In this document: positions 1 through 8,296 of the stretch, piece after piece | Position numbering within the stretch: position 1 is the stretch's first letter | Layout: each line of letters opens with the position of its first letter | Source of the DNA: Vibrio sp. LaRot3 | GTDB taxonomy: Bacteria > Pseudomonadota > Gammaproteobacteria > Enterobacterales > Vibrionaceae | DNA: 64,000 nt | Reading direction: 5' to 3' | NCBI RefSeq assembly: GCF_027587025.1 | Contig: NZ_JAPPTI010000004.1 | Coordinates: forward strand, 186,001 to 250,000 | The notes under the pieces: generated by a model | What the model was told of the DNA's origin: nothing | Seen by the model: only the letters and a program-made list of their open reading frames with translations | The model's database searches: none | Program-made: the position numbers and the translations under genes

Positions 1-145
1 CAAGGTTAACCAAAACCTAACGCACATTGCGTGTATTTTGATATGGTCGTCAATGCTGGATTTGTATATGTAAAAATCGCAAAGCGAGATAAAATCGAAC
101 TTCGCCCTATAAGCAAACTGTATTTCCAATTGTCAGGTGAATTCA
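1..145. other. window edge, no supported gene
   Basis: I find no convincing coding sequence here. A frame on the + strand is open from the window edge to a stop near position 73, but its composition gives no recognisable protein. An AGGTGA Shine-Dalgarno sequence at 135-140 belongs to the methyltransferase that follows. Confidence 0.4.
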
Positions 146-850
146 ATGTCTGAAATGTATACGAAACATGCCATTAAGTATGCGGAAGTGGTAAAGAACA
201 ACATATACAACGCCCTATTAGAGCGCCCTTCCACTATTGCTTTACTTGATAACATAGCAGGTAAAGACGTTATTGATATGGGCTGCGGGCCGGGCGAGTA
301 CGCCCAGTGGCTTATAGAGCAGTCGGTAAACAAACTCACTTGTGTAGACGTTTCTAACGAGATGGTCGCATTGGTGAAACAGCGCTTTGGCTCAAAGGTT
401 CATGCCTATACCCAAGATATAGCTAAAGGGCTAACCGCAGAGCAAGACAACAGCGCCGATGTAATCGTCTGCCCTTTGGTTTTGCACTACATCGAAGATC
501 TAACCCCTGTTTTTGCTTCTGTTCATCGAGTGTTGAAACCCGGAGGCTATATGGTGTTTTCTACTCATCATCCATTTGCGGATTTTGAGTGTTCGCCATC
601 TGGCAACTATTTTAGTCGCGAATTTATTGAAGAAGAATGGAACACAGTCGGAGAACCCGTTAAAGTCGGTTTCTATCGCCGTTCACTAACCGAGATAACG
701 AGCGCTATTTCTGAAGCGGGATTAGTGGTCTCTGCATTAAATGAAGGGCAAGTCGATGAAAGTGCCAAGCAGCAATCTGAATCGACCTATCAACACCTCA
801 AGAACAATCCAAACTTCATTTTCATTCGATGCGAGAAAATCAGGGCTTAA
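146..850 (+). CDS. class I SAM-dependent methyltransferase
   Basis: This is a soluble protein of about 234 residues with a Rossmann-type methyltransferase core (Methyltransf_11/25 class). SAM-binding motif I, DMGCGPGEY, lies at about residues 44-52. The acidic loop after strand 2 (CVDVSNEMV) and a post-core VLKPGGYMVFSTHHP strand also fit. The substrate cannot be read from sequence; close families methylate small molecules. A GTG nine bases upstream is in frame, but AGGTGA at 135-140 is correctly spaced for this ATG, so I start here. The gene ends in a hairpin shared with the convergent acetyltransferase. Confidence 0.85.
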   Translation: MSEMYTKHAIKYAEVVKNNIYNALLERPSTIALLDNIAGKDVIDMGCGPGEYAQWLIEQSVNKLTCVDVSNEMVALVKQRFGSKVHAYTQDIAKGLTAEQDNSADVIVCPLVLHYIEDLTPVFASVHRVLKPGGYMVFSTHHPFADFECSPSGNYFSREFIEEEWNTVGEPVKVGFYRRSLTEITSAISEAGLVVSALNEGQVDESAKQQSESTYQHLKNNPNFIFIRCEKIRA

Positions 851-875
851 TCACTCTTGACCTATCCAAATCATT

Positions 876-899
876 AAAGGAGCTAAACTTAGCTCCTTT
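876..899. terminator. bidirectional intrinsic terminator
   Basis: The inverted repeat AAAGGAGCTAA / TTAGCTCCTTT is followed by T residues on both strands. It sits between the convergent methyltransferase and GNAT genes and can serve both. Confidence 0.8.
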
Positions 900-907
900 T
901 ATTACGC

Positions 908-1414
908 CTAGACCTGCTCGCTCGGGTGCCCCCACATCAGCGGAGTGGAGTACGGCCCAGTAATGCTTGAAGTTGAATGGCCAACCTCACTCATTGCTCC
1001 CTCGGTCAGTTCTCTAGCAAACCAACACTCTAATGGAGCCTGGGTCACCACAGGTGGTAACACATTGTGTGGAGTGTTGTAGCGATTACCATAATGGAAA
1101 GGCTCGCCCATCACAAAAATCACGTCTGCATCTAACTCTCGTTCTGCTTGTTCCATAAGCCTTGTCGCATAACCTTGACCTTGGTATTCAGGCAATACCG
1201 CAAGTGGGGCAAGGACATAACATTTCAAATGCGGTGCTTCATCTATCGTGATCGGCGTATAACATGCGTGAGCAACCCCCTCATAAACGATCGAGTAACT
1301 TCCATCGGCAATTAGGTCTTCTGCAAATTCAGCATAGAGCTTGGCATGCCTTTCATCATAAAGTCCACCAGCATTGGCGAATGCTTTAAATTGTATTTCA
1401 TATGGGGTGATCAT
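908..1414 (-). CDS. GNAT family N-acetyltransferase
   Basis: This is a 168-residue GNAT acetyltransferase. The acetyl-CoA binding motif A reads LAVLPEYQGQGYATRLMEQAE (central part QGQGYATRL), following a beta-4 strand CYVLAPLAVL. Family members transfer acetyl from acetyl-CoA to an amine; the acceptor is unknown. GAGGAAAG sits just before the ATG. An operator-like palindrome lies in its promoter and matches a second copy in front of the TetR gene upstream, so I infer that the TetR protein represses this gene. TetR and GNAT are on the same strand but are separated by a terminator. Confidence 0.87.
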   Translation of the reverse strand: MITPYEIQFKAFANAGGLYDERHAKLYAEFAEDLIADGSYSIVYEGVAHACYTPITIDEAPHLKCYVLAPLAVLPEYQGQGYATRLMEQAERELDADVIFVMGEPFHYGNRYNTPHNVLPPVVTQAPLECWFARELTEGAMSEVGHSTSSITGPYSTPLMWGHPSEQV

Positions 1415-1437
1415 TTTCTTTCCTCATTGGCAAGCAA

Positions 1438-1457
1438 CAAACCAACCGGTCGGTTTG
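1438..1457. promoter_or_regulatory. TetR operator 1 (acetyltransferase promoter)
   Basis: Read on the - strand this is CAAACCGACCGGTTGGTTTG, nearly a perfect palindrome, and the symmetry extends outward to 1435-1460. It matches the site at 2061-2080 in 16 of 20 bases. It is placed to control transcription of the GNAT gene. Confidence 0.75.
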
Positions 1458-1470
1458 TTGCTGTTCTCTA

Positions 1471-1500
1471 AAAAATCACGCACTTTTGAGCGTGATTTAA
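1471..1500 (-). terminator. terminator of the TetR gene
   Basis: The stem AAATCACGC / GCGTGATTT is followed by a T-run when read on the - strand. It lies immediately after the TetR stop codon and separates TetR transcription from the GNAT promoter. Confidence 0.8.
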
Positions 1501-1503
1501 AAA

Positions 1504-2046
1504 CTATTTAACGTATTTATTAATGAATTCTTGCTTAACGTCTTCTATCGGAAAATCATCATTAAGTAGGTAATTCATAGCAATACCATCAATCTCAGCA
1601 ATGAACATCTTAGTCACTACTGCTGGGTTTGGGTAACAAAGCGAACGAAACACCTCTTCCGTAGAGGCTTGTAAAGCTTGGTATCTTTCTTCAATTAAGT
1701 CGCTAACAATAGCCCGAGTTGTCGGATGAACCATAACGCTGAAGTTAAACTGGTACATTTTCCGATGCTCTGCCACTGTCATACCATCGAAAATCGAGTC
1801 GATCATCGCTTCAAGTCGGTTATCAGTATCAATAATATGCTCATCACTTTTATCTGCTTCTTCAATCGCGGCAGTAATATAAACAAACACTTCTCTTAAG
1901 ATATCGTTTTTGTTTTTAAAGTGATGAAATACCGCACCTTTCGACACTTCTGCTTGTTCGCATATCATCGACACTGGCGTATTTTCAAAACCATTTTCAG
2001 AAAACAGCCGAGTCGCAACTTCAACGACTTTTTGCCTTTTACTCAT
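1504..2046 (-). CDS. TetR/AcrR family transcriptional regulator
   Basis: This is a 180-residue TetR-family repressor. The N-terminal DNA-binding domain (residues about 6-52) carries the typical helix-turn-helix VSMICEQAEVSKGAVFHHFKNK, and the helical C-terminal domain is variable, so the ligand is unknown. Its operator appears twice, once in its own promoter (2061-2080) and once before the downstream GNAT gene (1438-1457). This points to autoregulation and local control of the acetyltransferase. Confidence 0.9.
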   Translation of the reverse strand: MSKRQKVVEVATRLFSENGFENTPVSMICEQAEVSKGAVFHHFKNKNDILREVFVYITAAIEEADKSDEHIIDTDNRLEAMIDSIFDGMTVAEHRKMYQFNFSVMVHPTTRAIVSDLIEERYQALQASTEEVFRSLCYPNPAVVTKMFIAEIDGIAMNYLLNDDFPIEDVKQEFINKYVK

Positions 2047-2060
2047 AAACTAATTTCACT

Positions 2061-2080
2061 CAAACCGACCAGACGGTCTG
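2061..2080. promoter_or_regulatory. TetR operator 2 (autoregulatory site)
   Basis: Read on the - strand this is CAGACCGTCTGGTCGGTTTG. The shared form with operator 1 is ACCG-N6-YGGT with flanking A/T symmetry. It lies 15-34 bases upstream of the TetR start codon. Confidence 0.7.
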
Positions 2081-2371
2081 CAATTTACTTCCAGCAGTCA
2101 TGTGGTGTCAAGAAAATTTACAACTAACGCTGTCCCACACTATCGCACGGTGATGCTCAAACTGAGATCTAGGACTAGTACTTGAGATTGACAATCATTC
2201 TCTCACACAATATATTCGCGCCACATTAAGAAACAAAATGTTTACAAAACGCCAACTATCGCAAACTGGATACGTTGTGATGGCGTCGGTATAGGTCATT
2301 GCTATTACTTAAGGTTTCACAGCAAAACTAGCCTATATCCATAACCACTAACAGTAGTATGGAGATTAACG

Positions 2372-2536
2372 ATGACTCACTGGACAGATTTTTTCCCTTA
2401 TGTTGCTATGGCAATTAAAGTCATCGCTCTGGCTATCGCCGGATACTACGCTATCAAGTGGCATTTTGATCAAGATAAGAAACTAAAACAATTGGCCGAA
2501 AAAGAGAAAGAAGAATCAGAACAGACAAGCTCGTAA
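2372..2536 (+). CDS. small single-pass membrane protein, 54 residues
   Basis: This short gene starts MTHWTDFFPYVAMAIKVIAL. One hydrophobic helix spans about residues 8-28. A highly charged tail rich in Lys and Glu (KLKQLAEKEKEESEQ) follows, probably cytoplasmic. A clear GGAG at 2361-2364 lies seven bases before the ATG, which supports real translation. I do not recognise the family. It is alone between the TetR promoter and the long leader of the YfcC gene; the small size and membrane-plus-charged-tail layout would suit a regulatory micro-protein, but no function can be assigned. Confidence 0.6.
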   Translation: MTHWTDFFPYVAMAIKVIALAIAGYYAIKWHFDQDKKLKQLAEKEKEESEQTSS

Positions 2537-3256
2537 TTAAGTGAATTTGTCGATGTGTTTTATGACTCAAGCGAATAGCATCTCTTTGCTGTCTTGTTAA
2601 GCTTATAGTCCGACATTAATACATTAACGAACGCGCACCAAAGTTATTTAGTTATCTTTCAATTTCATTGCCTATAAACCTTTATTACTCTTCTCGGTTT
2701 ACCACTATTTATTAACCCCCCACTACACACTTCTGCAAAATAATATCCATATAACCTCGGATATCCAAAATACTTATCCAACCATATCAAACTTTTAATT
2801 TTGCATTCATACATTCCAAATACGAAAAGACCAATTAACACTTAAATACAAGAACTTACAATGATAGTAATACCTATAAGTATAGTAAAAATCATTTTGT
2901 GAATCATGTCGGGATTCATAAAATTAAGTAGGCGTATGTTATTAATTATAGCGTATTGAAAATAATTCCGAGGAGAATAACCGCCTAAATCCCATTGCAG
3001 TAAAAAATAATCACATTCTAGTTTATTAAATTAAAAACCAAACAATACCAATATTGCACCATAAATTACATCGACAGTTTATTTGTTATAAAAAATCTAT
3101 CTGAATTGGCCTTACTGTACGACCCCAATATAGCTAACGTGAAGTTCATTCGAATTAATCCAAGATGGCGAATCTACCAAGAGTAAAGAAGGGTTTGGTC
3201 AGCAGCAGATATGCCTAGGTTGAGAGACACCTATGTAACGACAAGGAGAGACAGTT
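2537..3256 (+). other. AT-rich intergenic region upstream of yfcC
   Basis: These 720 bases are strikingly AT-rich compared with the flanking genes and hold no supported coding sequence. The last 20 bases contain AAGGAG, the ribosome binding site of yfcC. The region could carry promoter and nucleoid-protein (H-NS type) binding sites, or a long leader; I see no strong hairpin. Confidence 0.4.
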
Positions 3257-4786
3257 ATGACAAGCGTAGCACTCCCGCGCCTAAGATTTAAAACCTTCCC
3301 CAGCGCTTTCACGATCCTATTTATCATCACAGTGCTTGCGGTGGCCTGTACTTGGATGATCCCAGCCGGGGTCTATTCAAAACTCACTTACAATGCAGAC
3401 TCTGGCATGCTATCGGTTGCCACACCCTCCGGAGACATTACAGCCGTAGCAGCCAACCAACAAGAGCTAGATAAACTTGGGGTCAATATAAAAATTGATC
3501 AATTTACGAATGGCATTATTCGTAAACCGATTGCAGTTCCCGGCACTTACGAACGCGTAGAACCCGTACACAAAGGCATTATTGATGTCACCAAGAGCAT
3601 GGTCGAAGGCACTATTGAAGGTGCTGATGTGATTGTGTTCATACTTGTACTTGGCGGGATGATAGGCGTAGTCAACGCAACCGGTTCATTTAACTCAGGG
3701 CTAATCGCATTATCTAAGAAAAGTAAGGGGCGGGAATTTAGCCTTGTCTTTTCAGTCTGCTTGGTCATGGCACTGGGTGGCACCAGCTGCGGATTAGAAG
3801 AAGAAGCGGTGGCGTTTTACCCTATCTTAGTACCAATATTCCTCTCCTTAGGCTATGACTCGATAGTTTGTGTCGGGGCGATTTTCATGGCGGGGTCCAT
3901 GGGCTCTACATTTTCGACTATTAACCCCTTCTCTGTTGTTATTGCCTCCAATGCCGCAGGCATCCCATTTACTGAGGGTATTGAGTTCCGAGTATTTGGC
4001 TTGATTGTCGGCTTCATTGCTCTTAGTAGCTATATGTATTGGTATTGCAATAAAGTTAAAGCCGACCCTAGCTTCTCCTACACCTACGCAGATCATGAAG
4101 AATTTGAAGCGCGCTATTTGAAAGACGTAGACATGAATCATGAGCTTCCTTTTACCACGCGACGTAAGCTCATTCTTACGCTATTTACCCTCGCGTTTCC
4201 GCTCATGATTTGGGGCGTATCAGTAGGTGGATGGTGGTTTCCGACCATGGCAGCCTCTTTCTTGGCTATTACTATCGTGATTATGGTGATTTCAGGGCTA
4301 CCAGAAAAAACGTTAGTAGAGTCATTCACAAAAGGCGCTTCTGAATTAGTCGGAGTCTCTTTGATTATCGGGCTTGCTCGCGGAGTAAACTTGGTGCTTG
4401 AGCAAGGCATGATCTCCGATACGATTTTGTTTGCCGCGTCCAACTTTGTCTCCGGAATGGAAGGCGGCGTATTTATCGTTGCGCAGATGTTTGTATTCGC
4501 GCTACTTGGATTTATCGTTCCATCCTCATCGGGCTTAGCCGTGCTCTCTATGCCAATCATGGCGCCGTTGGCGGATACGGTGGGTATTCCCCGTGAAATC
4601 GTGGTCTCTGCCTACAACTGGGGGCAATACGCAATGCTCTACTTAACCCCAACGGGTCTTGTATTAGCGACTTTGCAAATGCTAGGAATGTCCTACAACA
4701 AGTGGCTTAAGTTCGTCTGGCCGATGGTGGTGTTTACACTAGGTTTTGGTGCCATCATGCTCGTCATTCAAGTTGCACTGGCTTGA
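3257..4786 (+). CDS. yfcC: YfcC family transporter (DcuC superfamily)
   Basis: This 509-residue multi-pass inner-membrane protein has an N-terminal helix (FTILFIITVLAVACTWMIPAGVY), a periplasmic/extracytoplasmic insert of about 80 residues, then about ten further helices. The family-typical stretch GGTSCGLEEEAVAFYPI and the loop AGSMGSTFSTINPFSVVIAS are present. YfcC proteins are predicted amino-acid or dicarboxylate carriers related to DcuC and the arginine/ornithine exchangers; substrate is not established. Length matches E. coli YfcC (about 506). AAGGAG precedes the ATG. It is a single-gene unit ending at a strong terminator. Confidence 0.88.
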   Translation: MTSVALPRLRFKTFPSAFTILFIITVLAVACTWMIPAGVYSKLTYNADSGMLSVATPSGDITAVAANQQELDKLGVNIKIDQFTNGIIRKPIAVPGTYERVEPVHKGIIDVTKSMVEGTIEGADVIVFILVLGGMIGVVNATGSFNSGLIALSKKSKGREFSLVFSVCLVMALGGTSCGLEEEAVAFYPILVPIFLSLGYDSIVCVGAIFMAGSMGSTFSTINPFSVVIASNAAGIPFTEGIEFRVFGLIVGFIALSSYMYWYCNKVKADPSFSYTYADHEEFEARYLKDVDMNHELPFTTRRKLILTLFTLAFPLMIWGVSVGGWWFPTMAASFLAITIVIMVISGLPEKTLVESFTKGASELVGVSLIIGLARGVNLVLEQGMISDTILFAASNFVSGMEGGVFIVAQMFVFALLGFIVPSSSGLAVLSMPIMAPLADTVGIPREIVVSAYNWGQYAMLYLTPTGLVLATLQMLGMSYNKWLKFVWPMVVFTLGFGAIMLVIQVALA

Positions 4787-4857
4787 CGAGGAATCAGATA
4801 GCACTCTATCCCAACAGAAAAATCGCTATCCAATGACCGTAAGCTCTATAAAGAAAA

Positions 4858-4884
4858 ACCTCGGCACATGGCCGAGGTTTTCTA
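4858..4884. terminator. bidirectional terminator yfcC / hdfR
   Basis: The inverted repeat ACCTCGGC-ACATG-GCCGAGGT is followed by TTTTCT and lies between convergent genes. Confidence 0.8.
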
Positions 4885-4917
4885 TTTCATCGTTTTTCTG
4901 TTTGACTAAGGGAATGA

Positions 4918-5811
4918 TTACTCATCCATCGGTAAATCAGCCGCTTGCTGCAAACTGTACGCAGTAACGGGATCAATGCCTTTCACCAACTCTTCTACTT
5001 GTTTAATGGCATCAACAGAACTGCTTGCTTTACGGTAGCTTAAGTAAATAGGGCGAATCCAGTCTTCAACCCCTTCCACTTTATGCAGCTGACCGCTTGC
5101 AAGGAATGGTTCAACCAAAGAAGCCGGTAAGTATGCACTACCGCCTTTTTCGAGAATAAAGTCTAACGCGATACGTGCAGTAGATGTGCGTAGGTATGGT
5201 GCAGGCACTTTCGCATGGCGATCTGCATGTTCAGAGGCAAATTTCGTTCCCCAATCCACATAAACATACTTATCTTCAAATACGGTTTCTAAGTTACTTG
5301 CCTCAGTTGAGACCATCAACAACACGACATCTGCAACTTTTTTGCAGTTAAGCTCGTCGGCTTTGATTTGGTCAAACGCGAATGCCATATCTAACGTGCG
5401 CTCTTGTAAGCTACGCACTAAGGCTTCACGCCCCATCACCTCTGCCATGAAACCATAACCGCCAAAGGCATCGGTCGTCATGCTCAAACAGTTTTGCAAG
5501 TAAGCATCCCACACATTTGGTGTGCCGCCCATCGTCAGTTGCAGGGCTTTACCACTCTCTAGGGATAGCTCCAGTTTGGCTTGTTGAAGAGTCGTGACCA
5601 TCACTTCGGCATAGCTGACTAACCGCTCGCCAGAAGACGTTAACTTAATGTTATTACGATCACGAATAAATAGCTGAGTATCAAAGTAGCTTTCTAGCTG
5701 TTTAATACGGGCACTCACCGCCGCTTGGGTTATGTAAAGGTTCTCTGCTGCGCGGCCAAAGTGGCGCACGTTAGCCAGCTCTAAAAATGTTTTAAAGACT
5801 TTTACGTCCAT
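4918..5811 (-). CDS. hdfR: HdfR-like LysR family regulator
   Basis: This is a 297-residue LysR regulator with an N-terminal winged helix-turn-helix (residues 1-60; KTFLELANVRHFGRAAENLY and AAVSARIKQLES) and a two-lobed effector domain. The RHFGRAAE...LYITQAAVS...LFIRDRNNIKLTSSGE pattern closely follows E. coli HdfR, the H-NS-dependent repressor of flhDC. It is divergent from maoP, the same arrangement as in E. coli, which strengthens the assignment. GAGG lies seven bases before the ATG. Its regulatory target in this organism is not shown by sequence. Confidence 0.85.
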   Translation of the reverse strand: MDVKVFKTFLELANVRHFGRAAENLYITQAAVSARIKQLESYFDTQLFIRDRNNIKLTSSGERLVSYAEVMVTTLQQAKLELSLESGKALQLTMGGTPNVWDAYLQNCLSMTTDAFGGYGFMAEVMGREALVRSLQERTLDMAFAFDQIKADELNCKKVADVVLLMVSTEASNLETVFEDKYVYVDWGTKFASEHADRHAKVPAPYLRTSTARIALDFILEKGGSAYLPASLVEPFLASGQLHKVEGVEDWIRPIYLSYRKASSSVDAIKQVEELVKGIDPVTAYSLQQAADLPMDE

Positions 5812-6057
5812 TTTTGATCCTCAGGAAATTGCTGCCCTAAATTAGCAAACAAAGCAATTATTACGAAAGAGAGAAAGTCGAAACTGTTATCTAAACGTAA
5901 CAAAAAGCACTAATAGTAAAGACAAAAATGTTTTGTTTTTCTTTTGCTAACTTTACGCCTAATTTTCGCCTTATACCAATGCTACCGTTCAAGCAGGTGC
6001 AGAAAGCGTGAGAGCATAGGTTGTAATCCATCACTATACCATTTGAGGTTTATGAAA

Positions 6058-6414
6058 ATGTCTGACACCGAATTTCGTCATGGCAAAAAACGTTTCTACG
6101 ACAACACTAAGTTTCCACGTGGCTTTGCTAAATCGGGTGACTTTACACTTGCCGAAGAAGAACTCCTAACACTTTACGGCGACACAATGCTTGGCCTTGA
6201 GACTGGTGAACTTTCTCCAACTAACTCGGAAGAAAAGCACTTCGTTAAAGTTATTGAAAACCCAGGCAAAGCAAAAACCAAACTTGAACGTACATGGCTG
6301 AAATATGTTCAGCTAGCGCGTGGCCGCAAACGCTTTCATACCTTGAATGGTCGTAACAAACCAGAAACATCAGATGATTACTCAGAAGATGTAAGTTTGG
6401 TTGAAGAAGACTAA
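6058..6414 (+). CDS. maoP: MaoP (YifE, DUF413) macrodomain organisation protein
   Basis: This 118-residue protein has the DUF413 signature: HGKKRFYDNTKFPRGFAKSG, a central ETGELSPTNSEEKHFV segment and LERTWLKYVQLARGRKRFHTL. In E. coli MaoP organises the Ori macrodomain together with the nearby maoS site. I chose the second ATG of tATGaaaATG because GAGG at 6045-6048 is nine bases from it and only three from the first. It is divergent from hdfR, a neighbourhood conserved with enterobacteria. A hairpin terminator follows. Confidence 0.88.
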   Translation: MSDTEFRHGKKRFYDNTKFPRGFAKSGDFTLAEEELLTLYGDTMLGLETGELSPTNSEEKHFVKVIENPGKAKTKLERTWLKYVQLARGRKRFHTLNGRNKPETSDDYSEDVSLVEED

Positions 6415-6465
6415 ACAGCCCAATTTCTGAAACGCCTACTCTCCACAGCTAGGTCATTCACACTC

Positions 6466-6500
6466 AAAGCCCCTTCCTCATGGTTGGGGCTTTTGTTTTT
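6466..6500 (+). terminator. terminator after maoP
   Basis: The stem AAAGCCCC / GGGGCTTT has a 12-base loop and is followed by TGTTTTT. Confidence 0.75.
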
Positions 6501-6539
6501 CTAGTGTTTCTTTGCCAGTTAATAATTCTACCTATTCGG

Positions 6540-6594
6540 TTGACATAGTTTGACCATCAAACTAAATTAACAATCAAATACTTTGATAGTCAAA
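6540..6594 (+). promoter_or_regulatory. promoter with overlapping MarR-type operators
   Basis: TTGACA (6540-6545) and TAAATT (6563-6568) are separated by 17 bases, a good sigma-70 promoter. Inside the spacer lies TTTGACCATCAAA (6549-6561). Downstream are ATCAAATACTTTGAT (6573-6587) and TTTGATAGTCAAA (6582-6594), which share arms. The three TTTGA/TCAAA inverted repeats are the right size for a MarR dimer site, and the operon encodes a MarR protein. Confidence 0.7.
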
Positions 6595-6604
6595 CCATTT
6601 ATTT

Positions 6605-7552
6605 ATGACAACACGCGAATTTTCTTCCACTCATAGCCATGATTTCACGCCTCGCAATAACAAGGGAGAGCGTCGCACTTGGTATGTATTGATACTGACG
6701 TTATCAGCCATGTTTGCCGAGATCATCGCAGGAACCCTATTTGGCTCAATGGCGTTACTCGCCGACGGCTGGCATATGGGCACACACGCCGCTGCCTTTT
6801 GCATTACGCTCTTTGCCTATCGCTATGCGAAGAAACACGCCCAAAGTGGTAAATACTCATTTGGTGCCGGCAAAGTTAGCGTATTAGGGGGCTTTACCAG
6901 TGCAATCGCACTTGGCATTGTCGCGCTAGCCATGTTTGGTGAATCCATCCACCGCTTATTTAACCCCGAGACGATCCAGTTCAATGAAGCCATCATGGTC
7001 GCCATTTTGGGCCTGACTGTGAATGTGCTGAGTATTTTCCTCCTTCACGATGACCACCACCATGATCACCATGGCCATCATCACGGCGAACACCACCACC
7101 ATGATCACAATCTCAAAGCCGCTTACATGCACGTATTAGCAGATACGCTGACCTCTGTGCTCGCTATCGTCGCGCTATTTGTTGGTAAATACCTTGGCTG
7201 GCATTGGCTTGATGCATTGATGGGGATTGTAGGTGGATTAGTCATTGGTAAATGGACATGGGGCTTGCTGCAACAAACTGCACCCGTCTTGCTAGATGCG
7301 AGTATAAACAACGACTACCAACAGCAAATAGAGGCAGAGTTGCGCCCTTTCGCTCAGATAACTGATGTACATATTTGGAAAATCAGCGCTGATCACTTTG
7401 CTGCAATCATCTCGATAAAAAATCAATCCGATAAAAGCCTTACTGACTATCAACATTTACTGGCAAAGTTTGATAAAATCAGCCACCTAACGATTGAACT
7501 GCAGCCGAACGACGATGAAAGAGCTAGAGAACCTCAACCAATTACTGACTGA
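6605..7552 (+). CDS. dmeF: CDF cation efflux protein, DmeF type
   Basis: This 315-residue CDF transporter has six predicted helices. The second helix contains LADGWHMGTHA, with the His/Asp metal-site residues and a sequence typical of the DmeF (Co2+/Ni2+) branch. A very His-rich cytoplasmic loop (about residues 148-168, mostly HD/HH/HG) joins helices 4 and 5. The C-terminal cytoplasmic domain includes DVHIWKIS. The protein exports divalent metal from the cytoplasm by proton exchange; cobalt/nickel is the family inference, zinc is possible. The MarR gene overlaps its 3' end, and operator repeats overlap its promoter. Confidence 0.85.
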   Translation: MTTREFSSTHSHDFTPRNNKGERRTWYVLILTLSAMFAEIIAGTLFGSMALLADGWHMGTHAAAFCITLFAYRYAKKHAQSGKYSFGAGKVSVLGGFTSAIALGIVALAMFGESIHRLFNPETIQFNEAIMVAILGLTVNVLSIFLLHDDHHHDHHGHHHGEHHHHDHNLKAAYMHVLADTLTSVLAIVALFVGKYLGWHWLDALMGIVGGLVIGKWTWGLLQQTAPVLLDASINNDYQQQIEAELRPFAQITDVHIWKISADHFAAIISIKNQSDKSLTDYQHLLAKFDKISHLTIELQPNDDERAREPQPITD

Positions 7553-7931
7553 ATTTTACGACAAGATGTCCTCATGGGAACAATCTGTAGTAAAAGAAAC
7601 GGGGTACTCACTGGCGCAGATTCACACCATCGAAGTATTAGGTAACCACGGCGTGCTAAGAATGAAAGAGCTAGCAGAAAAGCTCGCGATCACTACTGGC
7701 ACGCTGACTGTTCAAGTCGATAAGTTAGTTAAAGCTGGGCTTATTGATCGCTGCGCGCACCCTGAAGATCGCCGAGCGATCGTTGTAAAATTAACCCATC
7801 AAGGCTTAGAGCTACATCAACATCACCACCAATTACACCTCGATTTGGTTCGTGACCTAACTCGTCATATTGATGACCAAGAACAGGCGAGTTTGGTGCA
7901 AAGTTTGCAAAAAATAAACCGTGAGTTTTAG
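7515..7931 (+). CDS. MarR family regulator, probable metal-efflux repressor
   Basis: This is a 138-residue MarR protein with a central winged helix: MKELAEKLAITTGTLTVQVDKLVKAGLIDR followed by a beta-wing PEDRRAIVVKLT. The ATG lies 38 bases inside the end of the dmeF-like gene, so translation is probably coupled; an upstream TTG is possible but less likely. The histidine cluster HQHHHQLHLD at about residues 99-108 could bind metal. I infer that it represses its own operon at the TTTGA/TCAAA repeats before 6605 and releases when metal binds. Confidence 0.85.
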   Translation: MKELENLNQLLTEFYDKMSSWEQSVVKETGYSLAQIHTIEVLGNHGVLRMKELAEKLAITTGTLTVQVDKLVKAGLIDRCAHPEDRRAIVVKLTHQGLELHQHHHQLHLDLVRDLTRHIDDQEQASLVQSLQKINREF

Positions 7932-8220
7932 GCATCTAATTCATTGATTTTTAAAACCATTTAAACCATCTCCTCCCCCATAAACTAGACCACCTATTGG
8001 TTATCGAATCGACAAAAACTATTTGTTAGACACTGACTGGTTTTTGTCCGTTAATGCGCCCAACACGTAGTAGCACCCTAAATACTCACCAGCTATAAAT
8101 ACTTAAATAAAACAATAAATTAAGCCAAATAGCTAACGCCCTTAGCCTCTGTTACCCCATATATAAATGAATGGAAATCAAGCGATCAAAAATCGTAGGC
8201 TAAAATGATCATGATGTATT
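7932..8220 (+). other. intergenic region upstream of speA
   Basis: No gene of normal size is present. Two tiny reading frames stand just before the structured leader: 8167-8208 ([13 protein letters not shown]) and 8205-8231 (MIMMYLGT). Neither has an obvious Shine-Dalgarno sequence, so translation is unproven. The first contains consecutive Arg codons CGT AGG, noteworthy because the downstream gene is arginine decarboxylase. Confidence 0.35.
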
Positions 8221-8284
8221 TAGGCACGTAAAAACTACATCACGTGCTAGGTGTGAATCAGGCCAATGGCGGATTCACGTTTTT
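8212..8284 (+). promoter_or_regulatory. candidate attenuator in the speA leader
   Basis: Stem A pairs GCACGT (8224-8229) with ACGTGC (8242-8247). An alternative stem pairs TGATGTA (8212-8218) with TACATCA (8236-8242) and cannot coexist with A. Stem B pairs GTGAATC (8253-8259) with GATTCAC (8272-8278), with an inner GCC/GGC, and is followed at once by five T residues (8280-8284): the form of an intrinsic terminator. It ends only 12 bases before the GTG start of speA, where no Shine-Dalgarno sequence is visible. This suggests transcriptional attenuation or start-site masking (inference). Confidence 0.5.
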
Positions 8285-8296
8285 CTCGCCAATCTT

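Noticed and set aside
6573..6594. TTTGA/TCAAA repeats as a phage or mobile-element attachment site
   Set aside because: No integrase or second copy nearby; their position in a promoter fits a regulator site.
7050..7120. His-codon-rich stretch as a simple-sequence DNA repeat
   Set aside because: It is the coding sequence of the His-rich loop of the metal exporter, mixed CAC/CAT codons, not a tandem DNA repeat.
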